Positions 12,441-23,428 of a stretch of DNA of 64,000 nucleotides are shown one piece after another (within the stretch, counting starts at the first letter, position 1; every line of letters begins with the position of its first letter). A program made the translations under genes and the position numbers. The notes under the pieces were generated by a model. That model was not told where the DNA came from. It searched no databases and saw only the letters and a program-made list of their open reading frames with translations. Location of the stretch: assembly GCA_019843655.1 (NCBI GenBank), contig JACDQD010000006.1:19548246-19612245 (forward strand), given 5' to 3'. This DNA is from Lethocerus indicus. Its lineage: Eukaryota; Arthropoda; Insecta; Hemiptera; Belostomatidae.

Positions 12441-13602
12441 AATAGAACATAAATAGTTCTGAAATCACTAATACATAAATAGTACTCGAATTTTATTTTA
12501 CAATAACACATTAACATCAACGTCATATCAAGTCACATAAGCTTACATTTGAAGAAGATTAATCAATTGATCAAAAGCACGTGAGAACATCGCTTATTGC
12601 TATTTCCCGATTTCTTGCGAATATATTTATAATATTTTTAAAATATTCTAATGTATAGTTCAATAATAAATCCGAAAATGAGGAATAATTAGAAGCTGCC
12701 TAATATTGGATTGCTTCTAATCAATGAAGCAGGGATAAAGAGAACGAATTTCAATAAAGACCAACCAGTATAGTGCGAGTAAAGTGGGCAGAGATATATT
12801 TTGAGTAAGGAACGACCTCTGGCTTTATTTACGAGGTGTATTTTCGAGATGTAAATCGAAGCGGCCTCCTCCCTCCAGCCACCCCCGGCCAACAGCATAA
12901 AAGGGTAACTGGCTGGCTTCTGTTCCTTAACAATTCCCTTTGGGGTCCCGACGCTTTGACGCGCTTTCTCGCACCCACGCGCAAACGCCCTTTATGTCCG
13001 CCCCCGCCCCCGCCCACCAAACAACAACGCTCACTAGCACGAAGACTAAACCCAAACTTTATACACGAAGGCTGCCACTGCGAGCCCCCATATTTCTTCT
13101 ACTTTCTTTTAATACACGTATAAATAGAAGTTGTAAGACAGAGGGCATTGAGGGGATAGATTCAATGGAAATTTTCGAAGTTGCAGATTTTCAGACACGA
13201 CAGTTAAAATAATGCAACGACCATAACGATAACTGGTGATTCCAAATTCATTATTTATTTTACCTTTACTTAACATCATATCAAAACATGACTCCATAAC
13301 CTTGTACATATTCAAAAATAAAATACACGTTATAAATAATGGAGACAAGTGTAACTTCATGTAGCTTCATAACAACATCATAACTTCATAGCAGATAATT
13401 TAAAAATTAATAGTCACGTATATTATTTAATACAATTAATTTAAAGTATAAACTTCGGACATATAGCAAAGTTTGGATAATTGTGTTTATTCAATTAATT
13501 ATTAAATATTAATTTATTTATGACCTTAAATACAATCAAACGGAGTTCGTAGTGGTGTTACAAGATATGTTAGAGTGTCAGAAGTCAATATATCCTTCTA
13601 GA
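12441..13602. other. Non-coding stretch with GC-rich island at 12840-13090
   Basis: AT-rich sequence surrounds a GC-rich island with a CCCCCGCCCCCGCCC run near 13001-13015. Open frames in the island overlap on both strands and carry no recognisable domain. Confidence 0.5.
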
Positions 13603-13767
13603 TTATCAAAGGTATGATAGTCTGCCACTACTTGCGTTGCAGTTTATTGAGAGACCGGTTTTGGAATAACGCCATCAGCACTTGGTACTGACAATGGCGT
13701 TATGCCAAACCGATCGACCAATGGGACAAAAAACGCGAGTGGTGACAGACAATCATATCTTCGATAA
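13603..13767. mobile_element. Second foldback element, family FB2
   Basis: The left half (13603-about 13678: TTATCAAAGGTATGATAGTC, TGCCACTACTTGCGTT, GAGACCGGTTTTGGAATAAC, GCCATCAG) is matched by the reverse complement of the right half (CTGACAATGGCGTTATGCCA, AACCGATCGACCAATGGGAC, ACGCGAGTGGTGACAGACAA, TCATATCTTCGATAA). Identity between arms is roughly 70% by eye and the central loop is about 10 bp. It shares only the ACCGGTTT..GG...GCCATC-CAG layout with FB1, so it is a separate family. No coding capacity and no clear target-site duplication. Confidence 0.6.
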
Positions 13768-16700
13768 CCCTTTAATTTAATATTAATTTTGAATTTCTAA
13801 ATGTCACAATATTGTGGTATATTTGTGTAATATTAAAGTTATATAAATACACTAAAGGTGGACCGAAATTTAATATGAGAACTTCAAAGAGAGTATAACA
13901 TCCAAGTGACCCGAATAGGTAATATTAATATGCGTTTCTAATTGAGTGGTGGACCATACCACGTCCATTCAGCAGCATTCCAATTCCATTCATTTCGGCG
14001 AAATATAATTTCCGAACATCGTGTCTAAATTAAGAAAAAAATTTCATCAGAGGAAACACGCTAGTTTACACGCAGTCCTGGAAAATATATAAACAAAATT
14101 TATAGGGACCACTATTGAATTTTCATATAATACACGACCCGGTGTTACACATGCAGAGCGCTGAATATATCATATTTCATCGTAAGAGTGGGCGGGATGC
14201 TTCAAGTGAACCGAACCCCGCCCACCAACCCGGAGTTCCCTGTCCATTGCGTGGGCGAGTTGATTTACGGCCATCGGGCTCCTGCTTTATTTATCCTCAA
14301 CGCCCGGAACAACTACTATTTCTGATAACGCCGTGCAAAGTTCCTCTTTCACCTATTTTAAATGAAAAACTATTGTCCCCATCCATATTGCCGAGAGTCC
14401 TCCGGCGAGGACGCGAAGAAGCCGGGCGTTCAAATTGAAGGAGATAGCCGACGACGACGAAACGTCGGTTCTTATAAAATATGGAGCCGCCACTTTTGCC
14501 CAGACTGTGTTTGCCCTCTAAACAACTCCCTCTCCTAAATGGCCTCCACTTGACCCCTCTCAATATTTACCCATTCTTCACGTACACGGACTCTTGCTAA
14601 CCGACCGGACGAAATAGCCGTTTTATATATATTTTTTTGACCTGTTAACGCCGAAAAAACTGCAAATAAAATTAGTCCTTCTGTAGTAACTGAAATGTGA
14701 TTCGCATCACATTAAATGTGGAGCGCAACGACACTTAGGGGGATATAAAACCGTGTCCGAATGCGGACATTTCAATTCTGGCAGAACTGTTGCCCCGGCC
14801 GGCCCCTAGTTATTCCAGGGTAATAAGTGGTTTGGGGGCTAATGAGTTGGTCTGGGGGTAAGGCCCGGGCGGTGGATGGAACAAGCCTATTTCAAAGGGT
14901 GTTAACATAACTCTCAGGGCCTTTACCGTAATTCCTCCAACAAGGGCCGCCCCGCGCCAGTAAATAGGCGGGCGCCGGCTGACCCACACTCGCACAATTC
15001 GAAACTTTGTACCTGAAGGAGCTGTTTACCTGGGATTGTTTCGTTACACGTAGCCACTTACAACGCATAAACGATGCCCAATCACCTTCTGCTAACATCT
15101 GTTGACGGATCAACTAAAAAAATTTTAGCGGGTTTAGTTCTGATTGAGCCGTGAAGTTGAAAGAGCGTTTATTTGTGTTTTTGAGCGGCGTTTTGGAAAA
15201 TATTCGACCGTTCACAAGAAAACCGTTGCTAAAAATGTTTAGTTTAAACCACTTCGTCCTTAAATGTTTGAATAGATCTTTTTAAGAGCTTTAACATTAT
15301 ATAACGCACAATAGTTTTCAATCACGGTTTTCCAGATAAACTGGGATACTGTCAGAAGTTTGAAATTTCATTCGTACATTTGAATGGATCCTGTTGAGAG
15401 TTTTAAAAAGATAACGTGAAAAGTCTTGTTGCTCTGAAAGTTGCCGAGATAAAATGTGAATCGCGGCGGTACACACAGAAATATTGCATCAATTCCACTG
15501 CGCCCGGGGACCAAGATGAACAACGCTCGCCCAATCTATTATGCAGTTTCTCAGTTGGGACCTACTTTTGTCACAGGCAATGAACCGGGAGGAAGACCTA
15601 GTACTGTATTATTGGAATATTAATTTCAATTTTTGTATATTTTTATGAGAAAATGAAACCGATAAATAGTTGCCGTATTAGTATCGACAGTTGGTACAGT
15701 TCAATTTTACATAGTAAACGCAAATTTCAATAAAAAATCATTCTGAGGGTATTATAATTACAATAGCCGATAAAAATACCCATAAAATGCGTTGCAGGTG
15801 TAATAGCGTCAAGGGTGAGCTCAATATGGAGATGTAGTAATCCAACGATTACAGTTGGGCAAAAACGATCCAAGCGAATAACTGTGAAAATTGGCACAAG
15901 TTAATATTGAATTGACCGTTGTTTGTGGGGTCAATATCGTAGCACGATAATCAGCTCGGATTGTGTAATCCAGTCAAATCGGCTCTACAACCACCCCCTA
16001 CCCCTCGGGAGAGAGTTTAACCCTATCCACAACACCGATAAATATCCTCCAAATATTTACACCCGTTATAATATCGATGGCTGTTGTAATCCAACCCGGC
16101 CTGTTAATGACTATCTACTGGTCGTCGATTATCGCAGGTCCGGCCGTTCATTCTGCAAGAAACATGTCTGTTCTGTTAGCGCAGGCGACCACATAGCAGC
16201 TGGAAAATTTTCAACTTATAACCTGGTAATTTTGAAGCCTTCCTGCTAACATATCTCCGAACGATTTATCCATCGAAAAATAACCGTGTTCCTAAAAATT
16301 GGGCAGGGAAGAAAAAAAAGGGTCCTACAACAGCTTCCGTAAGCTAAAATGTATTTCTCCTGGTAAGTGAAAACTGCTGTTAAAGGAAAACAATAAATTT
16401 CGAGAAAAGAGAAAATATTGCCAGGTGATACATTATTCGTGACAATGTTTCTTACGTTGATATTCATTGTATATTATAACCGAACCTACATCATCATCAT
16501 CGTCATTATTTTTATATTAAAAATCGGTTTTTCATTTCTGCAGACTCGACACTCAAAAAATCGAAAATAGCAAGTTAGAAAGAAAGTACAACTGAATTAG
16601 GGATCCAACAGAAATTTTATATAATGTAATTAATTATTTGGGTACAGGGAAGGCTAATTTACGTACGGAGCTTACTCAAATATACATACGTAGGCAACGT

Positions 16701-17237
16701 ATATGCACGTGTGTGTGTTCAACGCATTCTAATGGAAGATGAAGCAATCCAAGACTCTTGAAACAGATATGTGAGCCTTTGGATGGGTTGAGAATGCAGG
16801 TAATGAGAGGAACACGTAAAGTGGCCCATGAATTTCCATTCCAGAAAATTCTCCTGAGCCAATTTCTACCTTTAAAGCACAGCCTACGCAAATTAAAATA
16901 ATATGCTTTGGTTCAATATGAAAAAAGTAAATGTCTGGTATTTCTGGTAAAAATTAAATATGTTATACCACAAGCGGATGGACAACTTGAATAAACAGAT
17001 AAGTTTTATCACGTTATATTTAAAGTTACGAGCAATTAATAATGAATGAATTAATTATGAATGTTCAGATCAAATTTTAAAAAATGTTTGCCCTTCCAGA
17101 AAACCAAGTGTTGAAAGATTATCCAGTAGGCCCTAATAAGCTGCAGAATTACAGCTGGAATTATATTGTAAAGCGGTGAGGGCCCAGTGTTGGATTGCCA
17201 TTGCAAAGTAATCTAAGGAAATACTATTATTTAGTAC
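13768..17237. other. Non-coding stretch with GC-rich islands
   Basis: GC-rich islands at about 14170-14580 and 14740-15010; the rest is AT-rich. A possible core promoter lies at 14744 and is listed separately. A small CAT trinucleotide run occurs at 16488-16501. No gene recognised; the open frames have no known domains. Confidence 0.5.
14744..14776 (+). promoter_or_regulatory. Possible TATA/initiator core promoter
   Basis: TATAAAA at 14744-14750 lies 30 bp upstream of TTCAATT, whose A at 14774 would be the start site. Between them is TGTCCG-AATG-CGGACA, a 6-bp inverted repeat. The spacing fits an arthropod TATA plus initiator promoter, but the initiator deviates from TCAKTY and no coding region is seen downstream. 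Confidence 0.2.
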
Positions 17238-17324
17238 TGCGGGATTAGTATTAGAAGCGCCCTGCAAGCGGCGGAATTGCCCCTCTTAAAATAATTGCGC
17301 TGCCGGCTTAGCATTAGGAGCGCC
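17238..17324 (-). repeat. Pair of CTAATACTA motif units
   Basis: On the minus strand two units read GGCGCTT-CTAATACTA-ATCCCGCA (17238-17261) and GGCGCTC-CTAATGCTA-AGCCGGCA (17301-17324), 63 bp apart in the same orientation. They match units in the FB1 core and at 60878-60951, but no FB1 arm sequence is present here. Confidence 0.6.
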
Positions 17325-20300
17325 GTGTTCAAACTCGTAACTGCTGTTGGAGGAGTAGGGAGGAATAATTTATATCGGTGGACGTTGTACGAACAATTGT
17401 AATTTTGAAAATTATCAATAGAATTAATAGAAGAACGGCCATGGCAATTCGTTCAAAAAATATTTTCTCAATCTTGCGAACTGTGACATTCAGGTTTCGG
17501 TTTGTCACCATCATCAGTACCGAACCGTCTGAGATATCTAGGTAGGTCGATTAACAAAGCATCCTGCAGACACAATTACTGCACTGTAATCGATTTAGCA
17601 GTTTCGATCATAAAAATAGTCTATTTATATAATATAGAATTCGACCAGAATTTATTGCTGCATACATTTTCAAAAGTGTATATTATTGTGGCGGTACTAG
17701 TACGCCCGAGTATATTGGGCCTGAATTAAAACTTAATTGGATATTATTCGAGGGGGAGGACGCGCATTTATGGGAACGTATTTTTCGAGAAATCCAGAGA
17801 AGTACTTGGAATGATATCGGGCATTGCAGGAGGGCTACAAATGATGTGATGATGAAGGGGTGGGAGGGAGGAGGTTTACTGGAAAGGGAGCGCTTTTGCA
17901 ATTAACATATGGTGTTTAGGGGCGGCAGCGGCCAGACGTATGGCTGGCTGTCCCCGAGACCACCCCCAACTTAATTACACAGCGGATTCTATTTCAGTTC
18001 TCTTCGTCGTCCGCTTCCGGGAAAAAAGTGGCTCTCGCACCCTCGCCCGACAAAAACCATTTCGGACCCTACGCACCGACCCCTTGAAAGAGACATTTAA
18101 TTATTTTCCATCCGCATATGTGCATTAAATCATTATCTTAAACGGACGTAGATGTCGGAATGTATAAATTAATCATAATATTCCGAAGGCTTATAATATT
18201 ATATTAAAGTATAGTGCTGAAATTGAAGAAACTAAAACAAGAATGATTTATTAATTCGAGTTATTTGTTTAGGGGTCAGCTGGAAATTATAATGGTTACA
18301 CAATGCAATATGCATGGTGGACCGATTTCATGTATTCGAAGCGATCGGGTTTGGAATAATAATATTCAATAATAATAAAAACAGGCCGTATAATAGCGTT
18401 CCTATAATATTCTGAAATATAAATTTTAGAATCCAAACTGCTTTTTGTAAAAGAGAAAATTTAAGACCCCAAGATTTCAACAGTGCTTATTATATTTAGT
18501 GACGTATAAGAACTCATCGTCTTTTAACGCATGATTAAACTAGTAAATTTTGGGAGTACGAATGCTTAAGAAAAAAAAACTGTAAAAAGAAAACCCAACC
18601 TCGCCTTCCACCGGTATGCAAAACAAGGAAAGAATTCACAGTTCCTCGGGAAATAATGAATTTTTAATACGGTATTAAAACCAAGAAATGATAATACGCC
18701 CGAAACTCGGGTAGGAAAGAGTAAAAAAAATATGTGGAGCCGTCAGCGTATACCGACAAACGGCCGGCTAACCCCCCCCCCTCCACCCCACCCCCCGGGG
18801 CCAGATTTGTTTCTTTTTACGCCCTCGGGCGGTAGGAAATGGCGAGACAATCATGGGGTTGATGGGGCTCGGAGGGCCGCGCCGGTTTAACGACGCCCCG
18901 GTCTGTGCCCGGGCCGCCCGTTTATGTTTTTACAAATGCCCGCCCTCATGCCCACCCCGCCGAGGGAATATTCGCTCATGGCCGGGGGTTTTACAGCCGC
19001 TCATGCCTAACTCCGAAAAACAAACGGGGAGAAGGGCCGCTGGGAGAAGGGCCCACTTTATTTACCGGACCCCGCCACTACGCATCACTCACCTCCAATC
19101 AATGCGGCCCGAGAAAAATCGCACCCATCCTGCCGACGGATCATAATTGGCTCAATTTGTAAATAAGAGCTTTGAAATAAAAAAAAAATGCTAATTATTA
19201 TTTGTTGAGGAAAGCTGCAGACGAGAAGAACTATCCATTGAATGATTTGTCATCCAAAGAACTTAGGACGAAGTATTATCACATCTTAACCCCCTTTCAC
19301 TTACTTTCTATACTTCTATGTACCACTCCACTTATGTTATAGTGGAAGATATTATGTGAGAGTATTATTTCGATAGTTCCATTCGTTGTTCGATTTATTT
19401 GTGTAACTTCAAAAATTCGTATGTGAATTTCCTGCAGGAAAAAGTGTCATATCCCAAAATTTCTGGAGTACCGTTGAATTGACATACATGAAAATCAGTA
19501 CTGAAATAATTTTTGCATATGTATAACATTTGTCGAGAACTAAAGGTCGCTAAAATAAGAAGTTTTTTTCTGCTTCTTTTATAAACACTTTCATTTATTG
19601 TTCATAGAATTCTTTTCCACTATTCGAAACCCACTTCAAGTATTTTCTAGGAATTATGTTGAAGGAGTAAAGATTAAAAAACTTGTGAAATGAAATTATA
19701 CATTTGGCCTGCTGAAGTCATCTTCTAAAATAAGGAATAGATTGAAATGTGTCTTTTTCTTCAATACGAATTGTTATACATCGAACTAAACGGCGTGAAA
19801 AACAAAATACGACGTCGCTGTCCTTATTGAGATATTTTAGCGCAAAGGAAACAGAAATGTTCATAAAGAGGAATACGTAAGGCAAAGAAATGGGCTTTAA
19901 TACCTGCCAGGTAATAAATCTGAGTAGGGGGCTAATATAATTTGGGCGGAGACCTCTTTTCGTGGACCCCCAGCAACACTGACAAAGAGAAAGATTACCT
20001 CCGTCCTCGGTTTAAAAAAGAAAAGGAGAAAAAAGATAAATAAAAAGAAGTCGAGACATTTTTAGTTATACAAGCACTCGGCTATGCCCAAGGGCAAAAA
20101 TGTAGAAACAAGAAAGCAGGAAAATAATAATAGTGGGTCTACATTTTTAGGGAGAGGGAACGACATCTCGTCGGTTACCTCAGCTCTGAATTATGGAACC
20201 TCCTTTTATGGAACATAAACGAGCCCCTAAATTGCCGCAATTTGTTTCCAGAAAATATATTATGTTTTCATGTTTACGTCGCTCGTGTCTATATATATGC

Positions 20301-20672
20301 ATGCATAAAGATACGTACGCATATTGCAGAACTAGATAACTGGGATATTTTACTGTCACCTGGTAAACATTGAATCAATAATGCGGCATCAGTAACAATG
20401 CAAAATGAAAAAGAAGGTTTTCAGTTTTAAAGGCAACTTGCACTGAGATTTCCCGACATTGAATCCGGTCCTACTTAGAATTGGACAAGGCAAATTGTAT
20501 CCTATATAAGCGCATGTTCCGAGTATAATAAGTATAATAATATTGGAAATAACTATTATATTACATTGAAATGAAACCTCTTCTAAGATTAACACCATAT
20601 TAATATATAAATGGCCGATACCTGTCCTTTTAATACAGAATCAAGTTCTGAATACGATTCAGAATCCTGATC
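17325..20672. other. Non-coding stretch with GC-rich island at 18740-19150
   Basis: Mostly AT-rich. At 17494-17528 a piece, GGTTTCGGTTTGTCACC then ATCATCAGTACCGAACC, resembles the GGTTTCGG...CCATC-TCAG motif of FB1 and FB2 without clear arms. The island at 18740-19150 begins with C-runs. Open frames in it have no domain. No gene recognised. Confidence 0.5.
18772..18796 (-). repeat. C-rich tract with G-quadruplex potential on the minus strand
   Basis: Ten C, then TCCA, four C, A, six C. The minus strand therefore has G runs of 6, 4 and 10 separated by 1-4 bases, enough for four stacked G-triplets with very short loops. Confidence 0.6.
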
Positions 20673-20694
20673 ACGAATTCTGATCAGAATTCGT
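20673..20694. repeat. Perfect 22-bp palindrome
   Basis: ACGAATTCTGA followed directly by its reverse complement, TCAGAATTCGT. It sits in a patch (20644-20706) with further TTCTGA/TCAGAA half-sites in both orientations. This could be a dimeric binding site or a cruciform seed; function unknown. Confidence 0.9.
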
Positions 20695-23379
20695 TACGAT
20701 CATAATTCTGATATACAAATACGCCTAGGCGTAAATTTTGGGGAATTTTCAACATATCAACAATTAACATCCATATTTCTTTAAAAAACCGGAATCGCCA
20801 TGTAGGAATGTTAGAATGTTTACAACGAATTTTAAACCAGGCGTGTTATACTGGTGGAATATTCGGTAACGCTAATGTCCTCCCGGAACTCCATTAAATT
20901 TACTCCTTCCCCTTAGGGGGGAAAGCATGACAACCACCTAAAAGCTTCGCAATGGAAATATATCTTCCGCATCAGGCCCCCAACTCCTCCAACCGCCCCC
21001 CACCGAACCGGGTTACGCCTAGCCCTCGTAAACGTAGCAGTAATTCTATCTCTTCTTGATCCACCCCTTAAGAGTGGGACGGGTCCGATGCTTAAGCATT
21101 TTTTATTCAAATTGTAACTTAAGATCTTAAGATCGGAAAAAGGCGTAATACGATACTCCGGTTTAGAGGCGGGTCGAATCATTGGATAAATACGGAAATA
21201 ATTTATAAACCGGAAATAGTTATAAAATACATGTGATATAAGCTTTCTAGGACACTGCTAATTAATATTTTTTAATGCGTCTAATTTTTCCTGTCCCATT
21301 TCAATATCAGTAGGTTTTCTAACCAACCGAAAAAATGTGCTTGGAATTTATTTTACTACTTTGCTTCCCTGTTATTATTACTTTCCACAAATAATTGCAG
21401 AATGTAAAGGAGATCCTAAAATGACCATCAATTTACTGCATTTCCCTTGAATATTTTCTGGAACGTATTCGAGAGTGCTTTCACCTTAGTTCTGCTCTGT
21501 GTGAAATTTGTTATTGAAATGATTTTAATATTTTTGCCTGATCGACGTTTTCACTAGTCCGATAAGAATTCACGTTCACCGTCGGACTTAACATATCGCG
21601 CGGATAGGATGAAATATTTATATATCCGTTGATATAAAATTGAATATGACCGGATACATTTTGTTTTCCTCATTGTCAAAATACTTCATATCGGTCATAG
21701 CGGGAAAGAGTGTTGCGGAGTGTAAGCCCCAGACGGGGGCGAATCTGTCCCACGCATTTCCTTGATTGTGATTTTCCCGGGCCCTTGGGACTTCATTTTC
21801 ATAAAAATAATGCATCGATCCCGGGCCCTGGCCACTACATTGATTACTTCCGCTTTCAAGTGCCGCCCGCAGAAATAATAAATCATTTTTTGCCCATCTT
21901 ACTTTACTAATTATTAACTTCATTTTGATTGGTTACCGCGTGTTCAATGAAGTAATCCACTGAGAACATGCAACAGATTTATATGCCCCAGCATGATCAG
22001 ATCACATTTTTCAGGCTGTACATATATTAGTGAGGTTCTTTCAGTCAAAATTCTAGGATCAGACAGTCCCGGGCGCGCTTGTATTCGCGGAAATTTCCCG
22101 TATTGTTTTCCAAAAATTTTCAGAAATTAATTCCAGCGGTATTTTCGATTAACGTATTTTCTCCGTGGCTTCAAATTTTGGGTTTGTATTACATCAGGAT
22201 TATGTAACGAAAAAAGTTGATTTAATTTGGAAAATTACTTATATTTAGAGACGAGACCATTTTTGGTATTTTCCACCGAAACAGGACATGCACAGGAAGA
22301 AGCAGGACAAATTAGAGTGAAGATGTTCACGAAGAAGTTCATAAGGTGAGAGAAGAGGATGAAAAAAAATTAAGAGGCGTTGTGAGAAGGGTTATTTTTT
22401 AGTAGTAGGGACTATATTTAATATTTTTGAAAAAAAACACTAGGCAGTTTTCTAATTGATAACCATTTATTGATAATATATTCGTGCCTACGGGAATTAT
22501 AAAACCCGGCTAATACCCGAAAGAATTGGCAGCGTCACTCAAAGGTGATTCCCGAAGGGCCCTAGTGCGGTGTCATGCTATGTTTAATACCCGGGGGGGT
22601 GAAAATATGTTAGGGGGTTTGTTGGGGAGCCGTTGCGAACTAAGAGGGACGAGGGTAAGTGTTGCCGGAGTGGGTGGTAATGGTGACAATAAAGGAGCGA
22701 CACCCTTCTTGGGGGTGGAGAAGGGACAACCCCTAACTTATTATATTGTCGCTATGTACTGAACTCCTCCTTCACTCCGGCGGCATGTACCGTCTCCCGA
22801 AAATCGTGTAATCCTACAGCCATATGCGTCCACTAAATTCCATCTACCGCTTTTATTTTATAACGGAGGCATAATATACTAACGGATAGCAAAATAAAAA
22901 AACATAGAACCAAATATGCATTATATATTAATAACGACTTAATAACATGGGGGCAAAGAAAAAAATCAGACATATATTTAATGGAGAAGAGATGCGACAG
23001 TCTATAAATATCAGTCGGCCAAACCAGCATGAAACATATCGGTAAAGTTTTTCTGAAGAGATAAAATGAAAATTGCCAGATTGGTTGCACAATTTCTATA
23101 ACCCCTTGAATTATACAGCTGACGTCTCAGGAATAATACCAAAAGTTTGATATTTTACAATTTTAACGGCTACGTCCCTCGCAATAAGAACCCTTTTTCT
23201 CTCCAGCACGAGACAAAACCCATTTCTCTTTATACGATGTGCCATTAAACCGCATTAACCGGCTGCCGTTAAACGGCCACAGTCGTTCATAACGGCGAAA
23301 AAAATGATTTACAGCCTGCGATTTACATTTAGTCCTCTATATTGCCAGATACATTATTCAACTAATGTTTTTTTCCTAA

Positions 23380-23383
<4 letters not shown>
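20695..23383. other. Non-coding stretch with two GC-rich islands
   Basis: Islands at about 20880-21190 and 22500-22800; CCGGCTAA at 22506-22513. No gene recognised. Frames at 21618-21923 and 22526-22762 are compositionally driven and lack domains. Confidence 0.5.

Positions 23384-23424
<41 letters not shown>
23384..23424. repeat. (TA)n microsatellite, about 20 units
   Basis: Uninterrupted TA dinucleotides between AAGTT and GTATCAC. Confidence 0.97.
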
Positions 23425-23428
<4 letters not shown>

